The notes beneath the pieces are model-generated. The model was not told the origin of the DNA. It ran no database searches and saw only the letters and a program-made list of their open reading frames with translations. Made by a program: the position numbers and the translations under genes. Positions 23,580-32,842 of a stretch of 64,000 nucleotides of DNA are shown piece by piece (position 1 is the first letter of the stretch; the number at the start of each line of letters is the position of its first letter). Origin of the DNA: Capnocytophaga sp. oral taxon 878 (GTDB lineage: Bacteria; Bacteroidota; Bacteroidia; Flavobacteriales; Flavobacteriaceae); contig NZ_CP027229.1 in assembly GCF_002999135.1 (NCBI RefSeq), positions 1,570,001 to 1,634,000 of the forward strand. Direction: 5' to 3'.

Positions 23580-26500
23580 ATGATAATCATACTTAATATA
23601 TTTTTAGCTTTACTACTCTTACTACTCTTATGGAGTATCATACAAACAGCTTCGCTCATTCTTGTTATAAAAAAGGTGCGAAAAGCTAATTGGAAAGAAT
23701 GGATTAATATAATTATAGCATTTCTAAAGACAAGAACTGAACGTAAAGTTTTTTATAGATTTATGGCAGCAGAACTTATTCTTGCAGGAGGAGTAATACC
23801 GGAAATACCTAAAATTGTACTTAAGTTTAGACATGCTGATACAGAAGTAAACTTATGGCTTGAATTATCTCAAAACTCTGAATGGTTGAGTTTTGGGGTA
23901 GCAGTGCTAATTGCTTTTGGTTATTTTATCTATCTTTGGCTGTCTAATAAAAAGAAACCTGAAGAGTGGCAAAGAATAGTTGAGGCATGTAGTTTGATAG
24001 ATGAAGAATTTAACTTTATCCCTACACAGAAGTGGTTTGAGGATCAAAATGCCAAACAGATTAGAAATCTAGATAAGCGTTACTCAGAAGAAAGAAATTT
24101 TCCATTTGAGGATATGGATTTTGCGTTAGCTTCATTGCATATTGCTGATAGATTCAAGCCCTTGCTTAAAAAAGATATAAGCAAATTCAAAAATACACTT
24201 CGGACATTTATTGAAAGTATAGATAAAGAACCTTATTATTCTGACTTATCTACTCAGTGTAAATTCCTTGCTGAAAAGATAGATAGCTTAAGTGGAACAG
24301 CAACTTCTTATATTGAATTAAGAGAATCAGTAAATGGATTCCTCTCTATATTTAACAATTTCTACTACGATTCTCAAAATAACAATAGAAATGACATTCT
24401 AACAAAAGGGAATTTTATTCGTGAAGATGGATATATCTTACAGAAAGTGCTTTCCAATAGTTGGATTGGGTTCAGGAAGCATCATACAATTATAATTACA
24501 GGTGTTGCCGGTGCAGGAAAGTCTCATCTTATAGGTGACATGGTTACTCAACGTAAACGTGCTAATGAACCATCTATATTACTTTTAGGACAACATTTTA
24601 CATCGTCATCTGATCCGCTCTCCCAAATTCGAGAGTTGTTGGATGTAAAATGTAGAAAGGAAAGGTTACTTGGACAGCTTGACAATTATGGTAAACGAAT
24701 AGGGAAACCGGTAGTCATATTTATTGATGCTATTAACGAAGGAGCTGGTGATGACTTATGGAGCAAATTTCTGTTGAACCTTCTGCAAAGTATAGAGTCA
24801 TATGAGTATCTGCGGCTCGTTATAAGTTTTCGTATATCTGATCGCAAAAATTGGTTTTATGATATTGCTCATAATTTTGAATACGCAGTATATCAACATC
24901 ATGGATTTAAAGGACATGAGAGAGAAGCATGTGAGTACATGTTTTCGTCTTTTGGTATAGAGCAGCCAACTTGGCCTGTATATGGAGAAGAATTCTCAAA
25001 TCCTCTTTTCTTAATCAAATATTGTCGCAATCATGAAAGAAGTCAACGCCCACTGGTGTTTACAAATTTCTGGACAACTATTCTAGAATATTGTGATGAT
25101 ACCAATCATGAAATAGCGATAAGTTTTAAGTATAACGAAGCTCAAAATCTTGTAACTAAAGCACTACGTTCGGTAGCAGAGTTAATGGTTACAGCTCGTA
25201 GTCGTTATAATATTGAATATCAAGTTATAATGAAACGGTTGGCTCAGGATGCTCAATACACTAAGGCTCCTAATGAATTCTTTGAATTGCTGATAGATGA
25301 GGGATTATTAAGAACGGATATCCATAATGGTGTCACATATGTAAATTTTGGTTTTGAAAGGATAGGCGATTATTTTATCGCAGAACATCTGATTTCAAAT
25401 GCTCCAGCGAAGGAATGGTTCAAATATAATTTGGGAAATCTTTCTGAAGCTTTAGCAATTCTTGTTCCCTCAATTAAAGATAAAGAACTAATAGAACTAG
25501 TTGAGAAAAATGATAAGGAAAAAGCGCTTCAAGCATTTATTGATAGTGCAATGTGGAGAGATAGTTTCACTGTGAAAGGAGATGAATTGATATCTAAAAT
25601 AATAGAGGTAAAAGAATATGGTTTGATGTTTGAAATTATATTATCTTGCCCTTACAGAACAGATGTAGCTTCAAACGGATTTGCTTTGTATGATATGTTA
25701 TGGAATTTAAGTATGGTGCAACGAGACGCTATATGGACTATTTTAATTTCCTCTCCTTCTTCACATCAAAGTAGTCAACTTATGGATTTGGCACGATGGG
25801 GGTGCGAAGCTTCGGAAAATACTCTAAATTCGATAGATAATCAGATAGCTAAGGCATGTCTTGAGACTTTGGTATGGACACTATCCACTACTTGGCGAGA
25901 ACTGAGAGATTGTGCTACACATGCCATTGTAAATATTTTAGTTCAGCATAAAAAACTTCTTCTACCATTACTAGAGAAATACTATTTTGTTAATGATCCT
26001 TACATTCAAGAACGTTTGTGGTGTGCTGTCTATGGAGCGTTACTCCTAATGCAAGATGATAAAAATAGCTGTACAGTTGCACAGTGGGTATATAGTAACG
26101 TCTTCGTCAAGAAACATGTACCTGAACACATTTTGGTGCGTGACTATGCTTGTAATATTGTAGAGTTTGGTATTAGTAGAGGTTTGGATATAAGGATAGA
26201 ACAGGGACACATAAAAGTTCCCTTTACAGACGGGACCTTACCTCCCATTCCTTCAAACGATGAAATTACTGCAAAGTATGATAGAGATTGGAAAACAGTT
26301 CCAGAAAATGAACGAGATGTATATATGGTTCAGCACTCAATATTATCGTCTATGGCTCCAGAGTATGGAGTAAGAAGTTATGGAGATTTTGGAAGATATG
26401 TATTCCAATCTAATCTTGGTGGCTTTGGGGAGAATGTAGAGATGTTGTCGAATTGGGCCATACATATGATATTTGAAGAGTATGGATATGATCCTAATGT

Positions 26501-27635
26501 TTTTGTTCACTTCGATAAGAACAACGATAGCCATAATCGGTCTCATGGCAAAATTGAACGTATAGGAAAGAAATATCAGTGGATAGCCATGTATCGCATT
26601 ATGGCTCGGATGTTAGACAAATACCCTGATAAAGATTGGAGTAATGAATGGTCTGATCCTGTACGAAGAGCCAGAACTATTGACCCTACAATATATCCTG
26701 GGCGTAAGTCATTACATCATCAGAGCAAATATAAACTTCCTGATTTTGATATATCGGTACCGAAAAATGATCTCAAATGGTTGAAGACGTGGAAAAATAT
26801 GCCAAGAATTAGGGAGTATGTTCTTATTACTGATGAAGATGGAATTGAATGGGTAAATTTATTTTCATACAGCAAGTTTGTGCATGAACCAGATGACGAT
26901 AAAGCTCTTATAAGAGATTTATGGACTTTCATACAGGCATATGTTGTCAATAAGGAGGCCTTGAGTACTGTGTGTGACAACTTATACCATATAGGAATTG
27001 AAGGACGTTTCTTTCATGAGAATAACGAGATTTACAATGTATTTACTCGTGAATTTTATTGGTCGACAGCTTATAAGAATGCTGTAAGTATTGAGAACCA
27101 CAAAAGAATACCATTCTCTGTAGGACATAAGATTTTCGATGAAATTATCATGGAACCTGCTTATTTGCAGTACACCCTCTCATATGACGATGATGTGTCA
27201 TCCGATGATTTTGTCAATCTGCTTCTGCCTAATGAGTGGTTATTCAATGGGCTCCAATTGAAATTTTCTAATGATGTTGGAGTATGGGTGAATGATAAAA
27301 ATGAGATTGTTGTATTGGATAACTATATGTTCTCAAGTGGTCATAGTGCATTATTAGTTCGTAAGGACTATCTTCTCAATTATCTCAATGCTAATGGGAA
27401 GGTAATGTTTTGGCCTATATTAACAGAGAGAATGATTCGTTCAAAAAAGATGGGGTATGCTAATCGTACTCAGAATGGGGGATATGCTTATATGGATGAA
27501 AGAGGTATTATACATCAAAAAATTAGATGTTATGAGCCTTCAAATATAGAAAAGAAATATTTAAAGCTTAAAAGTCTTATTGACAAGAAAACTAATATTG
27601 TTCTATTTTGGCTGCACAAACACCATTTTATTTAG
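23580..27635 (+). CDS. Membrane-anchored STAND-like NTPase, candidate anti-phage defence protein
   Basis: A 1351-residue protein. A first hydrophobic helix (3-30) and a second (about 104-121) anchor the N terminus. Then come a helical linker, an NTPase core with Walker A GVAGAGKS (308-315), Walker B VVIFIDAINEG (378-388) and sensor-like VISFR, a winged-helix-like segment ending in ERIGDYFIAEHLI, and a roughly 700-residue helical C-terminal part containing ERIGKKYQW (993-1001). I recall similar segments in very large bacterial ATP-binding proteins of the Avs/STAND kind. By analogy the C-terminal part would sense an invader and the membrane segment would be the effector; this is inference. It is a lone AT-rich gene between core operons with no obvious partner. 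Confidence 0.75.
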   Translation: MIIILNIFLALLLLLLLWSIIQTASLILVIKKVRKANWKEWINIIIAFLKTRTERKVFYRFMAAELILAGGVIPEIPKIVLKFRHADTEVNLWLELSQNSEWLSFGVAVLIAFGYFIYLWLSNKKKPEEWQRIVEACSLIDEEFNFIPTQKWFEDQNAKQIRNLDKRYSEERNFPFEDMDFALASLHIADRFKPLLKKDISKFKNTLRTFIESIDKEPYYSDLSTQCKFLAEKIDSLSGTATSYIELRESVNGFLSIFNNFYYDSQNNNRNDILTKGNFIREDGYILQKVLSNSWIGFRKHHTIIITGVAGAGKSHLIGDMVTQRKRANEPSILLLGQHFTSSSDPLSQIRELLDVKCRKERLLGQLDNYGKRIGKPVVIFIDAINEGAGDDLWSKFLLNLLQSIESYEYLRLVISFRISDRKNWFYDIAHNFEYAVYQHHGFKGHEREACEYMFSSFGIEQPTWPVYGEEFSNPLFLIKYCRNHERSQRPLVFTNFWTTILEYCDDTNHEIAISFKYNEAQNLVTKALRSVAELMVTARSRYNIEYQVIMKRLAQDAQYTKAPNEFFELLIDEGLLRTDIHNGVTYVNFGFERIGDYFIAEHLISNAPAKEWFKYNLGNLSEALAILVPSIKDKELIELVEKNDKEKALQAFIDSAMWRDSFTVKGDELISKIIEVKEYGLMFEIILSCPYRTDVASNGFALYDMLWNLSMVQRDAIWTILISSPSSHQSSQLMDLARWGCEASENTLNSIDNQIAKACLETLVWTLSTTWRELRDCATHAIVNILVQHKKLLLPLLEKYYFVNDPYIQERLWCAVYGALLLMQDDKNSCTVAQWVYSNVFVKKHVPEHILVRDYACNIVEFGISRGLDIRIEQGHIKVPFTDGTLPPIPSNDEITAKYDRDWKTVPENERDVYMVQHSILSSMAPEYGVRSYGDFGRYVFQSNLGGFGENVEMLSNWAIHMIFEEYGYDPNVFVHFDKNNDSHNRSHGKIERIGKKYQWIAMYRIMARMLDKYPDKDWSNEWSDPVRRARTIDPTIYPGRKSLHHQSKYKLPDFDISVPKNDLKWLKTWKNMPRIREYVLITDEDGIEWVNLFSYSKFVHEPDDDKALIRDLWTFIQAYVVNKEALSTVCDNLYHIGIEGRFFHENNEIYNVFTREFYWSTAYKNAVSIENHKRIPFSVGHKIFDEIIMEPAYLQYTLSYDDDVSSDDFVNLLLPNEWLFNGLQLKFSNDVGVWVNDKNEIVVLDNYMFSSGHSALLVRKDYLLNYLNANGKVMFWPILTERMIRSKKMGYANRTQNGGYAYMDERGIIHQKIRCYEPSNIEKKYLKLKSLIDKKTNIVLFWLHKHHFI

Positions 27636-27769
27636 TCATCAAAAAAATAAGAAGGCGGAGTTATATTATAGCATAGGCTATATGCATTTAAGAAGTTCTA
27701 AAATATATGTCCTATCTATTATATGTCAAGACTTAGAATTGTCTATAAAGAGTTTAATTATTTGGGTCA

Positions 27770-27791
27770 AAAGAGTTTTTAGAAACTCTTT
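27770..27791. terminator. Hairpin downstream of the NTPase gene
   Basis: AAAGAGTTT (27770-27778) and AAACTCTTT (27783-27791) form a 9-bp perfect stem with a 4-base loop, 135 bp beyond the stop codon. There is no strong T-run, so termination is uncertain. The rest of 27636-27929 shows nothing else I can support. Confidence 0.4.
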
Positions 27792-27929
27792 GAGTAAATT
27801 ATTTATTGTTCTGAAATCAACGGTAGTATAACCCAAAAGTTACATAAAAACAGATGTTTTCATTTAAGACTTGGGCTATTTTAATGAAAGAATAAATATT
27901 AGAAAAATAGCCATAGAAGAGTATTTTTG

Positions 27930-28121
27930 TCATTGTACAAGGGTGGTAGGCAGAACAGCTCCTCCCTTATATTTTTTGAGAATATCAGTTATATCTAATT
28001 GATTAACAAGAACCATTTCTACTAATTTAGTAGAATGGTTATTATCTATCCTATCAAACATATTTTCGGAAGGGGTATTGAAAATTTTGCCTATTTCAGT
28101 TTTAAATGATACTTTTGTCAT
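27930..28121 (-). CDS. Small unknown protein (63 aa)
   Basis: A 63-residue soluble protein starting MTKVSFKTEIGKIFNTP and ending VLPTTLVQ. The longer frame back to 28199 is not used because a near-consensus promoter box (TATTTCTG on the minus strand, about 28149-28156) lies just before ATG 28121. It sits between the NTPase gene and DUF4254, on the opposite strand to the NTPase. I do not recognise a family. It may be part of the accessory insertion, for example a fragment of a larger gene or a small regulator. Confidence 0.5.
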   Translation of the reverse strand: MTKVSFKTEIGKIFNTPSENMFDRIDNNHSTKLVEMVLVNQLDITDILKKYKGGAVLPTTLVQ

Positions 28122-28168
28122 AGTGTTTTGGGAGCAACAGAAATACAAAAATTGTGATATAATGGATA

Positions 28169-28206
28169 AAAATGAGGCTATTCGAAAAAATAACCTCATT
28201 ATTTTT
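28169..28206. terminator. Bidirectional terminator below DUF4254
   Basis: TGAGGCTATT (28173-28182) pairs with AATAACCTCA (28189-28198) with one mismatch. T-runs flank it on both strands. It can end the DUF4254 transcript on the minus strand. Confidence 0.7.
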
Positions 28207-28269
28207 TTAACTTAACCAAAACCGTTCTAAAACTTTTTAAGCAGGCTCTTTTTTTACTTCAAAAATTGG

Positions 28270-28872
28270 TTATTTTTTTCTTAAGATGGGGTTTAACTCC
28301 TCATCATTGTACATCTTCATTTGTTTATAGACTTTCATATACTTGCGACCTGCGGCGATATCGTCTAAAAGCTGGTTGAGAGCCGTTGAAAGGTCTTTTT
28401 TCTGTTCGAGGAGTACGTTGAGCTTTTCTTGGCATTTGGCGCGATGCTCGGGTGTGGCATCGGGGCGGTTTACTTCTTCCTGCATGTGGTATATTTTGAG
28501 GGCTAAGATAGAAAGCCTATCGACTGCCCACGCGGGACTCTCGGTATTGATGGTGGCTGTAGGAAGAGGCTTGACATCTTTATAGAAATCTAGAAAATAG
28601 CTATCGATGTATTCGACCATATCGGTGCGATCTTGGTTGGATGAATCGATTTTGCGTTTGAGGTCGAGAGCAGCGACAGGATCGATGTGAGGGTCGCGAA
28701 TGATATCCTCATAATGCCACTGTACGGTATCAATCCAATTCTTTCGATAAAGCAAGTGATTGAGGAGATCGGTAGAGGGATAGGGGTTGGTGAAGGGTTG
28801 GTATACATCATCGGCAATGTGGTATTGTGCGATGCTTTCTTCAAATACTTTAAATGCTTTTTCGCTGAACAT
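28270..28872 (-). CDS. DUF4254 protein
   Basis: A 200-residue, largely helical, soluble protein with the DUF4254 pattern: YPSTDLLNHLLYRKNWIDTVQWHYEDIIRDP near the N terminus, then DLKRKIDSSNQDRTDMVEYID and the LSILALKIYHMQEEV helix. The family is widespread in Bacteroidota, often near lipopolysaccharide glycosyltransferase genes, but has no assigned function. Here it is divergent from glutathione peroxidase, with a promoter box TATATTTG at 28890-28897. Confidence 0.88.
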   Translation of the reverse strand: MFSEKAFKVFEESIAQYHIADDVYQPFTNPYPSTDLLNHLLYRKNWIDTVQWHYEDIIRDPHIDPVAALDLKRKIDSSNQDRTDMVEYIDSYFLDFYKDVKPLPTATINTESPAWAVDRLSILALKIYHMQEEVNRPDATPEHRAKCQEKLNVLLEQKKDLSTALNQLLDDIAAGRKYMKVYKQMKMYNDEELNPILRKK

Positions 28873-28889
28873 AAGTTGTAATTTTTTTG

Positions 28890-28897
28890 CAAATATA
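28890..28897 (-). promoter_or_regulatory. Promoter -7 box of DUF4254 gene
   Basis: TATATTTG on the minus strand (28897 down to 28890), 17 bp before the DUF4254 ATG. Confidence 0.55.
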
Positions 28898-28930
28898 TAT
28901 CATTTTCTTTAATAAATCAATGTTTTTGTG

Positions 28931-28938
28931 TAACTTTG
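28931..28938 (+). promoter_or_regulatory. Promoter -7 box of glutathione peroxidase
   Basis: TAACTTTG, 20 bp before ATG 28959. It places the transcription start inside the longer frame that begins at 28887, so the shorter protein is correct. Confidence 0.6.
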
Positions 28939-28958
28939 CCAAAAATTATTGTTATAGT

Positions 28959-29513
28959 ATGAGATTTTTAGTTTTTTTTATTAGCTTTTTTAGTTTTTGT
29001 AATATGAGTGTTATAGCACAGAACAGTTCTGATAATCAGACAATTTACCAATTTACTGTAGAGGACATCAACGGTAAAGATTTTGCTTTTTCAGCCCTTA
29101 AAGGGAAGAAAATTATGATTGTGAATACGGCTTCGAAATGTGGCCTTACTCCGCAATATAAAGATTTGGAGGCCTTGTATGAGAAGTACAAGGATAAGGA
29201 TTTTGTGATTGTGGGCTTTCCTGCTAATAACTTTTTGGGGCAGGAACCTGGTAGTAATGAGCAGATTGCTACGTTTTGCAGTTTGAATTACGGTGTTACA
29301 TTCCCTATGATGGCAAAGATTTCGGTTAAGGGAAAGAATATGCACCCTGTGTATGAGTTTTTGACGCAGAAGGCTAAGAATGGCTTGGAGGATAGCAAGG
29401 TGCAGTGGAATTTTCAGAAGTACCTAATTGGCAGGGATGGCAAATTAGAGAAAGTAATTGGCCCGAGAACGCTTCCTTTTGCAGAAGAGATTGTGCAATG
29501 GATAGAGGAGTAG
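28959..29513 (+). CDS. Secreted glutathione peroxidase family thiol peroxidase
   Basis: A 184-residue peroxidase of the GPx family. Residues 1-20 are a signal peptide ending near VIAQ, so it acts in the periplasm. The catalytic motif NTASKCG places peroxidatic Cys61 where animal enzymes use selenocysteine; the FPANNF segment and the WNFQKYLI motif (Trp and Asn of the catalytic tetrad) are present. Bacterial enzymes of this type usually use thioredoxin-like donors; bshB1 nearby shows that this organism makes bacillithiol, not glutathione. The glycosyltransferase gene starts 4 bp after its stop. Confidence 0.93.
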   Translation: MRFLVFFISFFSFCNMSVIAQNSSDNQTIYQFTVEDINGKDFAFSALKGKKIMIVNTASKCGLTPQYKDLEALYEKYKDKDFVIVGFPANNFLGQEPGSNEQIATFCSLNYGVTFPMMAKISVKGKNMHPVYEFLTQKAKNGLEDSKVQWNFQKYLIGRDGKLEKVIGPRTLPFAEEIVQWIEE

Positions 29514-29517
29514 TGTA

Positions 29518-30672
29518 ATGATGAAGAGGTTTTTGGCGGATTACCGTTACATTACTATTTTGTGGTTTGCGCTGGCTTTTGTGCCGGTGCTGCTGAATGT
29601 TTGGATTGCGGGGCGCTTCAATAATTATCTTATTTTTGATGGGGTTTTTTGGCATACTATTAGGCAGTTACCGTTGTATGTGGCTTATCCTGATGAGTAT
29701 TTTGATACGAACCATTATGGGGTACTGTTTAGTGCGGTGATTGCTCCGTTTGCTATTTTGCCTAAGTGGTTGGGCTGTAGCTTGTGGATTATTGCCAATG
29801 CGGGCTTTTTATACTGGGCTGTGCGGCAGTTACCTTTATCAAAAAAGGGGATTATTGTGGTGCTGCTGATTGCTGCTCATGATTTATATACGGCGGCATC
29901 GATGCAGCAGTTTAACATCAGTGTGATAGGGCTGCTGGTGGGTGCTTTTGTATTTGTGGAGCGCAAACAGAGCCATTGGGCGACGCTGCTCATTGTGATA
30001 GGTACGCTTACTAAGCTATATGGCATAGTGGGGTTGGCTTTCTTTTTTTTCGCCCAAGATAAGTGGCGATTTGTATGGAGTGGACTGCTATGGCTGGGGG
30101 CGCTGTTTTGCTTACCAATGTTATATTCATCGGGGGAGTATGTGGTTCAGGCGTATTACGATTGGTATGCCTCACTTTCGGAAAAGAATGTATCGAACTT
30201 AGGGACAGCTACTTACAACTTGCAGAACTTATCGGTTTTGGGTTTTTTGCAGCGCACGGGGATTTACAATAATAATGGGGTGGTGATATTGATTGGCTTG
30301 TTATTATTGGGTTTGTGCTTTTTGAAATTCAAAAAATATAAGGATTTGGATTTCAGGCTGCTAATGTTATCGGCTGTGAGTATGTTTTTGTGTTTGTTCA
30401 GTACTGGAACTGAAAATAGTACTTATGTGGTGGCTTATGTGGGGATTGGTATATGGTTTGCGGTGAGTAGACTGCCACAATGGCTGAAAGTTGTGCTATT
30501 GGTGGGGGCGATATTGGGCTCATTATCACCAACGGATATTTTTAAGCCTTTGAAAGAGGGGTATATTATTAGATATTCACTGCGGGCTGTGCCTGTGATG
30601 CTTGTGTGGCTGGCTGTGATATGGGAAGGTTTTTGGGGCGTAGGAGATACTAAGGAAATGAGAAAAATATAG
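29518..30672 (+). CDS. GT87-type (DUF2029) polyprenol-dependent glycosyltransferase
   Basis: A 384-residue integral membrane protein with roughly nine or ten hydrophobic helices, including YITILWFALAFVPVLLNVW, GIIVVLLIAAHDLYT and VVILIGLLLLGLCFL. The first loop carries the aspartate/tyrosine-rich stretch (YVAYPDEYFDTNHYG) found in GT87/DUF2029 mannosyltransferase-like proteins. It probably transfers a sugar from a lipid-linked donor in the periplasmic leaflet. It follows glutathione peroxidase by 4 bp, and a GT2 glycosyltransferase of the DPM1/GtrB type, which makes lipid-linked sugars, follows after 447 bp. Confidence 0.8.
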   Translation: MMKRFLADYRYITILWFALAFVPVLLNVWIAGRFNNYLIFDGVFWHTIRQLPLYVAYPDEYFDTNHYGVLFSAVIAPFAILPKWLGCSLWIIANAGFLYWAVRQLPLSKKGIIVVLLIAAHDLYTAASMQQFNISVIGLLVGAFVFVERKQSHWATLLIVIGTLTKLYGIVGLAFFFFAQDKWRFVWSGLLWLGALFCLPMLYSSGEYVVQAYYDWYASLSEKNVSNLGTATYNLQNLSVLGFLQRTGIYNNNGVVILIGLLLLGLCFLKFKKYKDLDFRLLMLSAVSMFLCLFSTGTENSTYVVAYVGIGIWFAVSRLPQWLKVVLLVGAILGSLSPTDIFKPLKEGYIIRYSLRAVPVMLVWLAVIWEGFWGVGDTKEMRKI

Positions 30673-31119
30673 CGTTTTGTTATTTTTTTTGTGATTTTTG
30701 CAAAAAGAAGGTTTAGGTATAAAACGGCTGACTATCAGCAAAGTAAGGCTTATCCTTCGTTTATAGTTCGTTTATAGTTCGTTATTCGTTCGTTTATCCA
30801 TCATTCATTCTCTATATTTTTTTTGCTTATCTTAGCTGTAAGGTGATTGATTATTAAGGGATTGCTTTTTTATACTTAAAGGGAAACTAAGGTGAGAAAA
30901 AATTGAAAGATTGGCAATAAAAATGGAAAAAAGATGATAATTTCTCATTTTTTGGGTTTGGGGTAATAGGTTTTATGGCTATAGGGGTTGGGAAGGCTGT
31001 GTGTTTTTGTGTGGAAATTTATGGTAGAAGCGACAAGAACAGAGGTTATAGGGACGATAGTGAGACTAAGACTACTTATATGGGGAAAGTTATAATTAAA
31101 TTTAGTTAGAGAAAAATAT
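30673..31119. other. Intergenic region, 447 bp
   Basis: Contains dispersed repeat copy B (30749-30798). The rest is T/G-rich on the plus strand, without a convincing reading frame, RNA or promoter match. The region just before the GT2 gene (31020-31119) has no clear TAnnTTTG box. Confidence 0.6.
30749..30798 (+). repeat. Dispersed TTCGTTTAT repeat, copy B
   Basis: Units TATCCTTCGTT, TATAGTTCGTT, TATAGTTCGTT and ATTCGTTCGTT, ending TTATCCA. Same orientation as copies A, D and E. Confidence 0.85.
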
Positions 31120-32046
31120 ATGAAAACAATAGAAATTGTAGTGCCTTGTTACAATGAAAGTGGTAATATTAGGGCGCTGTATGAGGGAGTGAGTAGTGTT
31201 TTTAAGGAAAAACTATCGGGATATGCCCTGAAAATGTTGTTTGTAGATGATGGGAGCCGTGATGGGACGTTGGAACTACTTAAAAACTTATCGGAGAGTG
31301 ATGATAGGGTGAGTTATTTGTCGTTTTCGCGTAATTTTGGGCATCAATTGGCTGTGAAAGCAGGTTTGGACTACTCGGAAGGGGATGCGGTAATATCAAT
31401 GGACTGTGATTTGCAACATCCGCCAGCACTTATACCAGATATGGTAGCTAAGTGGGAACAAGGTTATGAGGTGGTAGCTACCCTGCGCACTTATCCTAAG
31501 GAGACGCCTAAGAAGAAGAGGAAGAGCTCTGAACATTTTTATAAACTATTGAATTTGCTATCGGATGTGGAGATAAAAGAAGGTAGTGCAGACTTTAGAT
31601 TACTGAGTAAGAAGGTGGTAGAAGTGATTAAGGAGATGGATGAGAAGGAACCTTTCTTGCGAGGTATGGTGCCTTGGGTAGGGTTCAAGCAGGTGTATAT
31701 ACCTTATATGGCTGAACAACGCTTTGCTGGTGAAAGTAAGTATACAGTAAAGAAGATGCTGCAACTGGCTATCACAGGGGTTACTGCTTTTAGTGTGAAG
31801 CCTTTGTACTTTGCGGTATTTTTAGGTTTTGGGTTTTCATTGCTCTCACTGCTATATATTCCGTATGTAATTTACTCTTTTCTAAATGGTTCGGAGATAT
31901 CAGGCTGGGCTTCGCTCATTATGACTATTGTGTTCTTTGGAGGATTGCAGTTGATTATTTTGGGGATTATAGGGGTGTATATTGGTAAGATTTTTAAGCA
32001 GACAAAAGAAAGACCGAGCTATATTGTGAGCAAACATAACAAGTAA
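31120..32046 (+). CDS. GT2 glycosyltransferase, DPM1/GtrB type
   Basis: A 308-residue inverting glycosyltransferase. The N-terminal GT-A domain has VPCYNESGN (8-16), FVDDGSRDGT (41-50) and the metal-binding SMDCDLQHP with Asp95 and Asp97; two C-terminal helices (about 226-250 and 263-290) fix it in the membrane. Proteins of this layout add a sugar to undecaprenyl phosphate, providing the donor for GT-C enzymes such as the GT87 protein upstream. It is followed after 17 bp by a deacetylase gene, suggesting a short glycolipid or polysaccharide modification operon. Confidence 0.9.
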   Translation: MKTIEIVVPCYNESGNIRALYEGVSSVFKEKLSGYALKMLFVDDGSRDGTLELLKNLSESDDRVSYLSFSRNFGHQLAVKAGLDYSEGDAVISMDCDLQHPPALIPDMVAKWEQGYEVVATLRTYPKETPKKKRKSSEHFYKLLNLLSDVEIKEGSADFRLLSKKVVEVIKEMDEKEPFLRGMVPWVGFKQVYIPYMAEQRFAGESKYTVKKMLQLAITGVTAFSVKPLYFAVFLGFGFSLLSLLYIPYVIYSFLNGSEISGWASLIMTIVFFGGLQLIILGIIGVYIGKIFKQTKERPSYIVSKHNK

Positions 32047-32063
32047 GAGATAAGAAATAGAAA

Positions 32064-32831
32064 ATGATATATTTAAGTTTTGATATTGAGGAATTTGATA
32101 TGCCTAAGGAATATGGGTATGATATCCCGTTTGGGCAACAAATAAGTGTTTCGAGGGAGGGGTTAATAGCAATATTAGACCTTTTAAAAAAGTACGATAT
32201 ACGGGCTACCTTCTTTTCGACAGTTATTTTTGCTGAACAAGTGGCGGATCTTATTCATAGGCTGATAGATGAAGGACATGAACTAGCATCACATTCATAT
32301 TATCATTCGGAGTTTAAAATAGATGATTTGGAAAACTCACGCGAAACGCTAGAAGGGCTTTTTAAAGTACCTATTACGGGCTTGCGGATGCCACGAATGA
32401 AAGAAGTAAATGCTGAGGATGTGAAAAGAGCGGGATTTGAATACAACTCATCTATCAACCCTACCTATTTACCTGGGAGGTATAACAAATTGAGTAGCCC
32501 TAAGCGTTATTTTAAGGAGGGAGATCTTTGGCAGATACCCGCAGCTGTGAGTTGGTTTAGGATTCCGCTGTTCTGGCTTTCATTTCATAACTTTCCACTG
32601 TGGTTGTACAAATTTTTGCTAAAAAGGTGTGTGGCTTCGGTAGGATATGCTGCTTTGTATTTTCATCCTTGGGAATTTACAGATTTACATCAAAAAGAGT
32701 ATAATTTCCCTAGTTATGTAATGCGTAATAGTGGTGAGCTGATGATAGCGCGATTTGAACAATTATTGCAGTACATTAAAAAACAAGGATGGAAGACAGG
32801 AACTTACAACCAAATAATTACTAATAAGTAA
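32064..32831 (+). CDS. Polysaccharide deacetylase (carbohydrate esterase 4 type)
   Basis: A 255-residue NodB-fold deacetylase. It opens with SFDIEEFD (5-12), supplying the catalytic aspartate, and has the metal-binding HSYYH (His77 and His81) after the HELASHS segment. RMPRMKEVN matches the third motif (usually RxPxG/W). It lacks a signal peptide, so it probably acts on a lipid-linked sugar at the cytoplasmic face or is a soluble enzyme. The neighbouring GT2 gene suggests that it removes an acetyl group from the same glycan. Confidence 0.85.
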   Translation: MIYLSFDIEEFDMPKEYGYDIPFGQQISVSREGLIAILDLLKKYDIRATFFSTVIFAEQVADLIHRLIDEGHELASHSYYHSEFKIDDLENSRETLEGLFKVPITGLRMPRMKEVNAEDVKRAGFEYNSSINPTYLPGRYNKLSSPKRYFKEGDLWQIPAAVSWFRIPLFWLSFHNFPLWLYKFLLKRCVASVGYAALYFHPWEFTDLHQKEYNFPSYVMRNSGELMIARFEQLLQYIKKQGWKTGTYNQIITNK

Positions 32832-32842
32832 TAATTAACAAT

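Noticed and set aside
27580..27831. An 83-residue frame overlapping the end of the NTPase gene
   Set aside because: Out of frame with the NTPase, no family pattern and a composition expected of chance AT-rich sequence.
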